Positions 6,452 through 13,396 of a DNA stretch of 16,160 nt are shown one piece after another (within the stretch, counting starts at the first letter, position 1; every line of letters starts with the position of its first letter). The stretch is taken from contig CAMAVV010000013.1 in assembly GCA_945861815.1 (NCBI GenBank), positions 1 through 16,160 on the forward strand, written 5' to 3'. This DNA comes from Thermoflexus hugenholtzii JAD2. Lineage in GTDB: Bacteria; Chloroflexota; Dehalococcoidia; SHYB01. The notes beneath the pieces were generated by a model. That model was given only the letters and a program-made list of their open reading frames with translations. It did no database searches and had not been told where the DNA came from. A program made the translations under genes and the position numbers.

Positions 6452-7447
6452 ATGACACCGCCTGCAACCAACGCCCGGATCGACCAGCATTTCGGGATAG
6501 ATCTTGTCCGCGTCACAGAGGCAGCGGCCCTTGCCGCCGGGCGCTACATGGGCATGGGCGATAAGAACATGGTGGACCAGGCGGCAGTGGACGCCATGCG
6601 CTCCACCCTCTCCACGATTCAGATGGAAGGAATCGTGGTGATAGGGGAAGGCGAGAAAGACGAAGCGCCGATGCTCTATATCGGCGAAAAACTCGGGGCG
6701 GCGGAATATCCCAAAGTCGACATCGCTGTCGATCCCATCGACGGCACAACCCTGACGTCGAAGGGTCTCCCGGGGGCTATCGCGGCTATCGCCGTCTCAC
6801 TGCGCGGGACGATGCGCGTGCCCAGGGAAGTGGTCTATATGGACAAGCTCGCCGTCAACAAGGATGCCCGGGGGGCGATCGACATCAACGCCTCGGTCGC
6901 CGAAAACCTGAAGAATATCGCCAAGGCGAAGAAGAAGCCTGTCCAGGAGATTATCGTTATCGTCCTCGACCGCCCTCGCCACGATAAGCTTATCGCCGAC
7001 ATCCGTGCCGCCGGCGCGCGGGTCCGTCTCATCTCGGACGGCGATATCGCCGCCGCCATTCACGCCGCGACGCCGGGCAGTCCCATCGACGTGCTCATGG
7101 GGATCGGCGGGACGCCTGAGGCTGTCGTTGCAGCCGCCGCCATACGATGCGTGGGCGGCGAGATTCAAGGGAAGCTGTGGCCGAAGGACGACAAGGAGAG
7201 GCAGAAGGCGATAGCGGCGGGCGTCGACTTGAGCAAGGTTTACTCAACCGAGGAGCTGTGCGGCGGCGACGATGTCTACTTCGCGGCCACAGGCGTCACC
7301 GGCGGCGATATGCTCAAGGGAGTGCGATACTTCACTGGCGGCGCCGAGACCCATTCCATCGTCATGCGCTCCCGCACAGGCACCGTTCGCTGGGTGGACG
7401 CCCTCCACGACTTCACGCGCATGGACAAGATGAAGCCGCGCAAATAA
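6452..7447 (+). CDS. glpX: fructose-1,6-bisphosphatase class II (GlpX)
   Basis: GlpX removes the 1-phosphate of fructose-1,6-bisphosphate, the committed step of gluconeogenesis; some members also act on sedoheptulose-1,7-bisphosphate. The 331-residue protein shows the class II landmarks: GEGEKDEAP at 65-73 and DPIDGTT at 94-100, which bind the divalent metals, GGTPE at 219-223, and ATGVTGG at 279-285. ATG 6452 is preferred over upstream in-frame codons because AGGGAG lies six bases before it and the family N-terminus (DLVRVTEAAALAAGRYMG) follows soon after. It is divergent from the class I aldolase. The gap to the convergent downstream gene is only 23 bases, with no clear terminator. Confidence 0.96.
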   Translation: MTPPATNARIDQHFGIDLVRVTEAAALAAGRYMGMGDKNMVDQAAVDAMRSTLSTIQMEGIVVIGEGEKDEAPMLYIGEKLGAAEYPKVDIAVDPIDGTTLTSKGLPGAIAAIAVSLRGTMRVPREVVYMDKLAVNKDARGAIDINASVAENLKNIAKAKKKPVQEIIVIVLDRPRHDKLIADIRAAGARVRLISDGDIAAAIHAATPGSPIDVLMGIGGTPEAVVAAAAIRCVGGEIQGKLWPKDDKERQKAIAAGVDLSKVYSTEELCGGDDVYFAATGVTGGDMLKGVRYFTGGAETHSIVMRSRTGTVRWVDALHDFTRMDKMKPRK

Positions 7448-7470
7448 CACAGGCGAGTAGGGGCGAACGG

Positions 7471-7881
7471 TCAGAACCGATACTTCTTCCCGCGCGCTCG
7501 CTGATCCTCGATAAGCTTGCCTAGCTCCTTGATCGCATTGTAGGCGTAGGGGATGTAGTCCTGGGGCGATAGCTCGATGCGCTTCACCGAGTCGTCGCGG
7601 CTCATGCTCAGGTCCGCCCCCGCATCCTCCGACTGCATCTTCATCGTGAACTCGTAGAGTTCGCCGTCTTGGCAGACGACGATGCAGCCGCGGTCGGAGC
7701 GCTCGACGCCGCCAGGCTCGGCCTCGACGGCGCGCACCTCGAGACTGCCAAGGAAGTAGGGGAAGGGGTCAAGGGCCTCCGCCATCTCTACAAGCTGTTC
7801 GTGCAGGGCGTCGGCCGTCTTCTGAACCGCGTCAGCCGCCTTTTTCACGGCGGCGTTGGCGTCGAAAGATGCGTCAGGCAT
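7471..7881 (-). CDS. 136-residue protein of unknown function
   Basis: I do not recognise the family. The start is ATG at 7881, with GGAG seven bases upstream on the minus strand and a TATAAT promoter behind it, so the gene is probably real. Residues 8-37 form an Ala/Lys/Glu-rich amphipathic helix, possibly a coiled coil. Residues 45-85 alternate like a beta-sheet (LEVRAVEAE, CIVVCQDGELYEFTMKM). Residues 108-128 look like a second helix, and the tail is basic (RARGKKYRF). Two cysteines, Cys66 and Cys70, are spaced CxxxC. There is no signal peptide or membrane segment, so it is likely a small soluble protein. It is convergent with glpX and divergent from the copper chaperone gene, and neither neighbour indicates its role. 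Confidence 0.75.
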   Translation of the reverse strand: MPDASFDANAAVKKAADAVQKTADALHEQLVEMAEALDPFPYFLGSLEVRAVEAEPGGVERSDRGCIVVCQDGELYEFTMKMQSEDAGADLSMSRDDSVKRIELSPQDYIPYAYNAIKELGKLIEDQRARGKKYRF

Positions 7882-7917
7882 GTGTAGTCTCCGTCTGGTC
7901 TCTTGATGTACGGGGGC

Positions 7918-7947
7918 ATTATAGGGAGCGCGCTTGACCCTTCGCAA
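7918..7947 (-). promoter_or_regulatory. promoter for the 136-residue protein gene
   Basis: On the minus strand TTGCGA (complement of 7942-7947, 4 of 6) is followed after 18 bases by a perfect TATAAT (complement of 7918-7923). The start codon at 7881 is about 36 bases downstream. A plus-strand TTGACC (7934-7939) within the same stretch may be a -35 box for the copper genes, but no good -10 goes with it. Confidence 0.5.
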
Positions 7948-8037
7948 ACGGAGTCGCATGCTATGACTAACGCTCCTGGTTGGGGTGAGGCTCGAGGTCT
8001 CATTCAGAGGCATTGCCGTAAAGGTGGGGTAACTCTC

Positions 8038-8265
8038 ATGTCTGACAACATCATCGAAAAAGAGATTCCCGTCGAAGGGATGACCTGCGGCAACTGCGTG
8101 CGGCACGTCGATAAGGCGATACGCGGCGTTGCCGGTGTCAAAGCCGTCGCGGTTGACCTTATGGGCAATAGGGCGAAGGTCTCCTACGACCCTGCCGTCG
8201 CCACGGAAGAGGCTATGGCGCAGGCGGTGAAGAAGGCTGGATATACGCTGAAGACGGCGGCGTAG
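8038..8265 (+). CDS. copZ: copper chaperone, heavy-metal-associated domain (CopZ-like)
   Basis: This 75-residue protein is one HMA domain (ferredoxin-like beta-alpha-beta-beta-alpha-beta fold) that carries Cu(I) in the cytoplasm and hands it to the copper ATPase. The metal site is the GMTCGNC loop with the two cysteines, and a GY pair (AGYTLK) near the end replaces the usual loop closer. Length is typical of CopZ. ATG 8038 is chosen because AAGGTGGGG lies seven bases upstream; in-frame extensions upstream have no family sequence. The ATPase gene follows on the same strand after a 260-base repeat-containing spacer, so the two may form one copper-export unit. No CsoR or CueR regulator gene is in the window. 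Confidence 0.93.
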   Translation: MSDNIIEKEIPVEGMTCGNCVRHVDKAIRGVAGVKAVAVDLMGNRAKVSYDPAVATEEAMAQAVKKAGYTLKTAA

Positions 8266-8293
8266 GGGAGGCTGCTCTATGAGCGCAGACAAT

Positions 8294-8353
8294 CACCCTC
8301 TCCTGGCACGTCCGTGCCGTCCTCTCCCACAAGGAGAGGAACAAGAACGGGTG
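8294..8353. repeat. compound inverted repeat (copy C)
   Basis: An inner hairpin TCCTCTCC (8320-8327) / GGAGAGGA (8333-8340), with the 5-base loop of copies A and B, sits beside GGCACG-tc-CGTGCC (8305-8318). An outer CACCC (8294-8298) can pair with GGGTG (8349-8353). It begins about 30 bases after the copZ stop codon. Confidence 0.65.
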
Positions 8354-8424
8354 AAGGAACGAGGGAAGAAGAGACCTCTCTCCCGGTGCAACACACGGGA
8401 TCTCGGCGGACCTCGACCTATATA

Positions 8425-8467
8425 TCCCTCTCCTGGGCGTCCTTCCACGGAAGGACTGGGAGAGGGA
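8425..8467. repeat. nested inverted repeat (copy D)
   Basis: The outer arms TCCCTCTCC (8425-8433) and GGAGAGGGA (8459-8467) are perfect over nine bases. They enclose a second perfect hairpin, GTCCTTCC (8439-8446) / GGAAGGAC (8449-8456). The core is close to the palindrome at 1906-1923. The element lies about 58 bases before copA. Confidence 0.7.
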
Positions 8468-8525
8468 CGACGAGAGAGGGACGAGGGGATGGAATCGGAC
8501 TCGCACCGCAAGGTCGCCTAGCCAC

Positions 8526-10805
8526 ATGAACGCAACGATGAAAAAAGAGTTCGCTGTTGAGGGGATGACGTGCGCCTCGTGCGTGAGCCACGTGGAGCGG
8601 GCGCTGGGCGAGACGCCTGGCGTGGCGAAGGCCTCTGTCAACCTTGCCACCGAGAAGGCGACCGTCGAGTACGACCCTGCTGCCGTCACGTTCGAGGGAC
8701 TGGTTGCCGCTGTGGACGAGGCAGGCTACAAGCTCTTACCCGAATCCAAGGAGGGCGATGACGCAGACGCCCTTCGCAAGGCCCGGGAGGTGCGCGCCCT
8801 TTGGCGTCGCTTCGCCATCAGCGCCGTCGTCGGCGCGTTCGTCATGCTCGCCTCGTTCAATGTTATCCCTGGGCTGAAGGACCTCAGCGACAAGAGCCGC
8901 TTCATCGTCCTTTTCGCCGTCAGCACGCCCGTCCAGTTCTGGGCCGGCTGGCAGTTCTACACAGGCGCGTGGTCTGCGGCGCGGCACCGCACGGCGAACA
9001 TGAGCACACTTATCGCCGTGGGGACAGCTGCCGCATATGCCTACAGCGTCGTGGCCACCTTCTCCCCCGGCTTCTTCGAGCGCGGCGGCCTGATGGCCGA
9101 CGTCTATTACGACACGGCTATCGTCATCATCGCCCTCATCTTGCTTGGCCGGTATCTGGAGGCGACGGCCCGGAGCCGGACATCTTCTGCCATCAAACGC
9201 CTCATGGGGATGCGGTCGAAGACGGCCATCGTTCTGACTGACGGCAACGAGGTTGAGACGCTCATCAACGCCGTCAAAATCGGTGACGTTCTTATCGTGA
9301 AGCCGGGCCAGCGGGTCCCTGTGGATGGCGTGGTCGTCGAAGGCCGCTCGGCTATCGACGAGTCGATGCTCACCGGGGAAAGCCTGCCTGTGAGCAAGGC
9401 ACAAGGGTCAAAGGTCTTTGCCGCGACGATCAATACGACGGGGAGCTTTACCTTTCGCGCGACGCAAGTCGGCAAAGGCACTGCGCTGGCGCGCATCGTC
9501 GCCTTGGTTCAGGAGGCGCAAGGCTCCAAAGCGCCTATCCAGCGCCTCGCGGACCAGATAGCGAGTATCTTTGTTCCTGCCGTTATCGCCGTCGCCGCTC
9601 TGGTATTTCTCCTCTGGCTTATCGTTGGCCCTTCGCCTGCGTTGACGTATGCGCTCCTCACCTTCATCTCCGTTCTTGTCATCGCCTGCCCCTGCGCACT
9701 TGGCCTTGCCACGCCGACGGCGATCATGGTCGGCACCGGGCGCGGCGCGGAGAACGGCATTCTCATCCGCAACGCCGAGGCGCTGGAGATGGCGCATAAG
9801 GTTAACGCCGTGATGCTGGATAAAACGGGGACGCTGACCCTGGGCAAGCCTCGGGTCACGGACGTTGTCGCACAGGACATCGGCGAGCACGATTTGCTCA
9901 CCATTGCCGCGTCTGCTGAGCGACGCTCGGAACATCCGCTTGCCCTCGCAGTCGTTCAGCGCGCACAGGAGTTGGGCCTTGCCCTCAAGGAGCCGCAAGA
10001 GTTCGCGACTGAATCCGGCCTGGGTGTGAAGGCAGTCGTCGATGGGAAGGCCGTCATGATAGGCAACGCGATGTTCATGGCTGAATGGGCGTTGCACGTG
10101 GATGGCCTAGACGACCGGGCGGCGCTTCTCGCAAGCCAGGGGAAGACGCCTGTCTATGTGGCGGTAGATGGCAAGGTGCGAGGCATCATCGCTATTGCCG
10201 ACACGCTCCGCCCCGAGGCGAAGGAGGCCGTCGCGGAGATGAAGCGACTTGGCTTGGAGGTGGTCATGGTGACGGGGGACAACGAAGGGACGGCGAAGGC
10301 AATAGCGTGGGAATTGGGCATCGACCGCGTGCTGGCCCAAGTGCTGCCTGAGCACAAGGCGGATGAGGTGAAGCGCCTGCAGGCCGAAGGGAAGCGCGTG
10401 GCGATGGTGGGCGACGGCATCAATGACGCGCCTGCGCTCGCCCAGGCGGACGTGGGCATCGCCATCGGCACGGGGACGGACGTGGCAATGGAGACGGCGG
10501 GCGTGACGCTGATGAGCGGCGACGTGCGCGGCGTGCCCCGGGCGATAGCGCTGAGCAAGGCGACCATGCGCACCATCAGGCAGAATCTTTTCTGGGCCTT
10601 TGCCTACAACGTCGCGCTGATTCCCGTCGCCGCAGGCATCCTCTACCCGGTCTTCAACGCCGCCGGCGGCGTTCCAGATAGCCTGGACTTCGCCTTCGGC
10701 GACAAGGGATTTCTCAATCCGGTCCTGGCTGCTGCTGCGATGGCGCTCAGTTCGGTGAGCGTGGTGACGAATTCGCTGAGGCTGCGCCGCATCAAGCTCT
10801 CGTAG
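8526..10805 (+). CDS. copA: copper-exporting P-type ATPase CopA (P1B-1)
   Basis: This inner-membrane pump uses ATP to export Cu(I). The 759-residue order is: one N-terminal HMA domain with GMTCASC (13-19), eight predicted membrane helices, the actuator loop TGES (283-286), the CPC ion motif (388-390), the phosphorylated Asp432 in DKTGT, SEHP (468-471), TGDN (583-586) and GDGIND (629-634). The copper-specific residues YN (694-695) and MxxSS (739-743) place it in the Cu(I) group rather than with Zn/Cd or Ag/Pb pumps. The loop between helices 7 and 8 (about 711-730, GGVPDSLDFAFGDKG) is longer than in the E. coli or Archaeoglobus proteins. ATG 8526 has no clear ribosome site; ATG 8538 is the alternative. 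copZ lies upstream. Confidence 0.97.
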   Translation: MNATMKKEFAVEGMTCASCVSHVERALGETPGVAKASVNLATEKATVEYDPAAVTFEGLVAAVDEAGYKLLPESKEGDDADALRKAREVRALWRRFAISAVVGAFVMLASFNVIPGLKDLSDKSRFIVLFAVSTPVQFWAGWQFYTGAWSAARHRTANMSTLIAVGTAAAYAYSVVATFSPGFFERGGLMADVYYDTAIVIIALILLGRYLEATARSRTSSAIKRLMGMRSKTAIVLTDGNEVETLINAVKIGDVLIVKPGQRVPVDGVVVEGRSAIDESMLTGESLPVSKAQGSKVFAATINTTGSFTFRATQVGKGTALARIVALVQEAQGSKAPIQRLADQIASIFVPAVIAVAALVFLLWLIVGPSPALTYALLTFISVLVIACPCALGLATPTAIMVGTGRGAENGILIRNAEALEMAHKVNAVMLDKTGTLTLGKPRVTDVVAQDIGEHDLLTIAASAERRSEHPLALAVVQRAQELGLALKEPQEFATESGLGVKAVVDGKAVMIGNAMFMAEWALHVDGLDDRAALLASQGKTPVYVAVDGKVRGIIAIADTLRPEAKEAVAEMKRLGLEVVMVTGDNEGTAKAIAWELGIDRVLAQVLPEHKADEVKRLQAEGKRVAMVGDGINDAPALAQADVGIAIGTGTDVAMETAGVTLMSGDVRGVPRAIALSKATMRTIRQNLFWAFAYNVALIPVAAGILYPVFNAAGGVPDSLDFAFGDKGFLNPVLAAAAMALSSVSVVTNSLRLRRIKLS

Positions 10806-11073
10806 GGCCGACCTTTGGCGGCTTTGCTTCAAAAGTCGTACTGTCCCTGGGAGGACACGGGAACCATCACCCTCTCCTCTCGGGCTGCGCTCGAGTTCCT
10901 CTCCCATCTGTTCCGGCAGACCGGAATCTTCGAGGAGAGGGGGTAAGAGGGGGCTCTTAACGTCAGTGTTTACATTTAGGGCAAAGCTATCTTAGATATG
11001 CCCCCACGAATCTTGTCTCTCTCTGTGCTATCGTATTTGTCCGATCCCATCCTTTCTTTTTCGGGAGTTGTCC
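10806..11073. other. intergenic region between copA and the carbonic anhydrase gene
   Basis: This holds copy E of the inverted-repeat family (10870-10941) and a small palindromic patch TCCC-t-GGGA (10844-10852). A possible promoter for the carbonic anhydrase gene is TTTACA (10969-10974, 5 of 6) with a poor -10, TAGATA (10993-10998), 18 bases on. No gene is evident. Confidence 0.5.
10870..10941. repeat. large nested inverted repeat (copy E)
   Basis: The outer arms CCCTCTCCTC (10870-10879) and GAGGAGAGGG (10932-10941) match perfectly over ten bases. Between them are another CCTCTCCC tract (10898-10905) and a hairpin TTCCGG-caga-CCGGAA (10911-10926). It begins 64 bases after the copA stop. It belongs to the same family as the elements at 1841, 3494, 8294 and 8425, with a longer interior. 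Confidence 0.7.
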
Positions 11074-11625
11074 ATGCCCGTTCTCGATGAAGTCCTTGCG
11101 CACAACGCCGGGTTTGTGGAGGAGCGCACCAAGCCGTTCGGGCGGTCTCCGGCAAAAAAGATCGCCATCTTCACGTGCATGGATACACGACTCGTGGACT
11201 TCCTCGAGCCTGCGATGGGCGTTAAGCGCGGCGATGCGAAGATCATCAAAAATGCCGGCACGACAGTTATCGACCCGAGAGGCGGCGTCATCCGCAGCCT
11301 TGTTGTTGCCGTTCACGCCTTGGGCTGCGAGGAGATCTTCGTCATCGGCCACCTCGATTGCGGCATGGGGCAGATCGACGAGAAGAAGCTTGAGCGAAAG
11401 ATGCGGGCAAGCGGCGTCTCGCAGCGAGCGATCACCGAACTCCAGCCAAGCCTCTCGGAGTGGCTGGGGACGTTCAAAGATGTCTACGGCAACCTGCGCC
11501 GCGTGACGAAGATCATTCGCCAAAACCCGCTCATCCCGAAGAGCGTCCCTGTCCACGGGCTGATGTTCGACCCTGCCACGGGGAAACTCGAGGTTGTTGT
11601 GCGCGGGGCTAAGCGGGGGAGATAG
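11074..11625 (+). CDS. beta-class carbonic anhydrase
   Basis: This is a zinc enzyme interconverting CO2 and bicarbonate in the cytoplasm. The 183-residue protein carries the beta-class signature: Cys35 with Asp37 and Arg39 in TCMDTRL, then His93 and Cys96 in GHLDCGM, giving the Cys-His-Cys zinc site and the Asp-Arg dyad. Its size and compact N-terminus resemble the small prokaryotic type rather than the longer plant/E. coli type. ATG 11074 is chosen because GGGAG (11063-11067) lies six bases upstream; a TTG two codons earlier would sit too close to it. The gene is convergent with a dehydrogenase gene five bases away, with no terminator between. A role in pH or bicarbonate supply is inferred. 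Confidence 0.92.
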   Translation: MPVLDEVLAHNAGFVEERTKPFGRSPAKKIAIFTCMDTRLVDFLEPAMGVKRGDAKIIKNAGTTVIDPRGGVIRSLVVAVHALGCEEIFVIGHLDCGMGQIDEKKLERKMRASGVSQRAITELQPSLSEWLGTFKDVYGNLRRVTKIIRQNPLIPKSVPVHGLMFDPATGKLEVVVRGAKRGR

Positions 11626-11630
11626 CTTCC

Positions 11631-12326
11631 CTACGCCCGCCCATAGACCGGTATCGCGGCGCCTGAGATGATTCGCGCCTTTTCGCTGACGAGAAAAGCA
11701 ACGACCTCAGCCACCTCTTCCGTCTTGGGCCATTTCGAGAAGTCGGCGTTCGGCATGGACTTCCGGTTGCCTGGCGTGTCCATCGTTGAGGGAAGGATGG
11801 CGTTGACGGTGATGCCATCGTTCAGCCACTCCTGTGCCGCCGATAGCGCGATGTTCGCCACTGCTGCCTTGGTTGCCGCGTAGAGGGCCATGCCAGGCCC
11901 GCCGAGCGCCGCCGGGCGCGCCGCAACAACAACCACTCCTGCGCCTCCAGGATTCTGCTTGAGGTATGGGTAGGCACCTTTCAGCGCAAGGAGCGTCGTC
12001 TTCACGTTGAGGGCGGACATCCTATCGATTTCCTCCGGCGAAAGGCTGGCGATAGGGCCTGCCGCAAAGCCGCCGATGGTCGTCACCATTGCCGCCAGGG
12101 GCGCGCCAACTTTTCGGAAAAGCCCATCGACGCTCGCGCCGTCGGAGAAGTTGGCGATATGGCAGGTGATGCCTTGCACATCGGGCGACGCCTTGAACCG
12201 CGACTCCTCGTTCGCATCGATGGCGGTGACGTGGGTCTCGTAGCCTTGGGTGCGAAGGGTTCGCGCGATGGAGAGTCCCAACGCGCCCGCTCCGCCTGCG
12301 ACGACTGCCTTTCCTTTATTTGGCAT
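11631..12326 (-). CDS. short-chain dehydrogenase/reductase, divergent, lacking the catalytic serine
   Basis: This is a Rossmann-fold SDR of 231 residues. The nucleotide loop is GGAGALG (11-17), structural Asn107 is present, and the YxxxK pair is Tyr149/Lys153. The residue 13 positions before the Tyr, normally Ser, is Ala136, and the usual NNAG segment reads TTIGG (82-86). The Asn-Ser-Tyr-Lys tetrad is therefore incomplete and activity may differ from a typical alcohol/ketone oxidoreductase. Substrate cannot be read from sequence. The start is ATG at 12326, with GAGG seven bases upstream on the minus strand; a TTG two codons earlier is less likely. It lies 55 bases after the next SDR gene on the same strand, so the two probably form an operon read from the promoter near 13300. 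Confidence 0.9.
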   Translation of the reverse strand: MPNKGKAVVAGGAGALGLSIARTLRTQGYETHVTAIDANEESRFKASPDVQGITCHIANFSDGASVDGLFRKVGAPLAAMVTTIGGFAAGPIASLSPEEIDRMSALNVKTTLLALKGAYPYLKQNPGGAGVVVVAARPAALGGPGMALYAATKAAVANIALSAAQEWLNDGITVNAILPSTMDTPGNRKSMPNADFSKWPKTEEVAEVVAFLVSEKARIISGAAIPVYGRA

Positions 12327-12381
12327 GTGCAATCCTCATTTCGCCGTCCTCTCTATGAACGGGATGGCCTTAGGCCCTCCC

Positions 12382-13242
12382 CTACAGAGATTTCTCCTGT
12401 TCAAAGGGTTTGCCGGAATAGACCTGAGCGTTGATGCCGTCGGTGCTCCAGTGCCCTGACGCCGTCAGCCGCCAGCCTGAGGCCGCATAGGTGCCGCCGC
12501 CGACGTGGATCGTCTCGCCCGTCACCCAGGACGACATATCGGAGGCGAGATAGAGGGCAGCCCCGGCGTGGTCTTCGGGCTGTCCCCGGCGTCCCATGGG
12601 GATATGAGGAGGCTTGGAGGACTTCGCCCAATCGGGGCGCATCTCCAGGATGCGGGGCGTCACGGTGGCGTCAGGTGCGATGGCGTTGACGCGGATACCC
12701 CAGGGGGAGAGCTCCAGGGCCAGGGTCTTGGTGAAGTTCGTCAGGCCGGCCTTGGCGGCGGCGTAAGGGGCAAAGCCCGGCGCGGCGCGAAAGCCTTCGA
12801 TTGTCGTGACGTTTATGATGGAGCCTTTGGTCTTTTTCTCCATCATGATTTTTGCCGCGCCTCGGGTGCAGCGCATCGCCTGCACCAGGTTCACGTCGAT
12901 GGCCTCTATCCACTCGGCGTCTGTCATATCCATGAACAGCTTCCGCTTGGTCCACCCGACGTTGTTCACCAGGACATCGATGCTTCCAAACTTTTTCACG
13001 GCCCCTGCCATGATCGCATCCACGTCTGCCTGTTTCCGCACATCCTTTTGGAGAGCCAGCACACTCCCGCCCGCCTTGCCGATCTCCTTCTCTGCCTGCT
13101 TGAGCGGGCCTGGTTGGATGTCCACCAGGACGACCTTTGCGCCGAACTCCGCGTAGCACTCCGCAATCGCCTTTCCGATCCCCTGGCCCGCGCCAGTTAC
13201 GATCGCTGTCTTTCCCGCCAGGGACGACATCTTTTTGTACAT
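12382..13242 (-). CDS. short-chain dehydrogenase/reductase with C-terminal extension
   Basis: This NAD(P)-dependent oxidoreductase of the classical SDR type has 286 residues. TGAGQGIG (16-23) binds the cofactor, and Asp41 at the end of strand 2 favours NAD. NNVG (93-96), Asn118, Tyr160 and Lys164 are present; the serine position is Thr147, which can serve as hydroxyl donor. After the usual final VGGG the protein carries on for about 35 residues (to EQEKSL), an unusual tail of unknown purpose. The start is ATG at 13242, behind AAGGAGG six bases upstream and a good promoter. It is first in a two-gene operon and divergent from an amidohydrolase gene. The context suggests catabolism of an organic substrate that I cannot name. 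Confidence 0.92.
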   Translation of the reverse strand: MYKKMSSLAGKTAIVTGAGQGIGKAIAECYAEFGAKVVLVDIQPGPLKQAEKEIGKAGGSVLALQKDVRKQADVDAIMAGAVKKFGSIDVLVNNVGWTKRKLFMDMTDAEWIEAIDVNLVQAMRCTRGAAKIMMEKKTKGSIINVTTIEGFRAAPGFAPYAAAKAGLTNFTKTLALELSPWGIRVNAIAPDATVTPRILEMRPDWAKSSKPPHIPMGRRGQPEDHAGAALYLASDMSSWVTGETIHVGGGTYAASGWRLTASGHWSTDGINAQVYSGKPFEQEKSL

Positions 13243-13273
13243 GGAAGGCCTCCTTATTCGCCGCGAAAGGCTC

Positions 13274-13302
13274 ATTATGCCGACGGCCCTCCTGCATCGC
13301 AA
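13274..13302 (-). promoter_or_regulatory. promoter for the SDR operon
   Basis: On the minus strand TTGCGA (complement of 13297-13302, 4 of 6) is followed by exactly 17 bases and CATAAT (complement of 13274-13279, 5 of 6). The start codon at 13242 is about 25 bases from the predicted transcription start, with AAGGAGG between. It lies back to back with the amidohydrolase promoter. Confidence 0.5.
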
Positions 13303-13341
13303 GAAACCGCACCTCGCTGAGGCTGGCGCACCTTCTTCTCT

Positions 13342-13370
13342 TGACCCTTGGCCCTCCGGCTCCTACAATC
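13342..13370 (+). promoter_or_regulatory. strong sigma70-type promoter for the amidohydrolase gene
   Basis: TTGACC (13342-13347, 5 of 6) is followed after exactly 17 bases by TACAAT (13365-13370, 5 of 6). Transcription would begin near 13377, leaving about 20 bases that contain the GGAG ribosome site (13387-13390). This is the best promoter in the window by match and spacing. Confidence 0.65.
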
Positions 13371-13396
13371 GGGCCATCGTACCTCTGGAGACGCAC

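Larger units (their letters stand above)
8266..8525. other. 260-base repeat-filled spacer between copZ and copA
   Basis: There is no gene here that I can support, although several frames stay open because of purine/pyrimidine-rich repeats. The spacer contains copies C and D of the CCTCTCC-type inverted repeat with extra hairpins inside them. The start of copA lacks a good ribosome site and no convincing promoter precedes it. Confidence 0.6.

Noticed and set aside
6358..7950. Eleven-base match CGTTTGCGAAG near two TATAAT boxes (6358-6368 and complement of 7940-7950)
   Set aside because: An 11-base match is expected by chance many times in 16 kb, and orientation and spacing relative to the two promoters differ.
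7934..7968. MerR/CueR-type promoter before the copper genes
   Set aside because: TTGACC is present, but no -10 sits at 17-20 bases and the spacer lacks a convincing dyad or a CsoR-type operator.
8266..8525. Small genes in the copZ-copA spacer
   Set aside because: The open frames come from repeat tracts poor in stop codons and encode low-complexity Arg/Ser/Gly sequence with no ribosome site.
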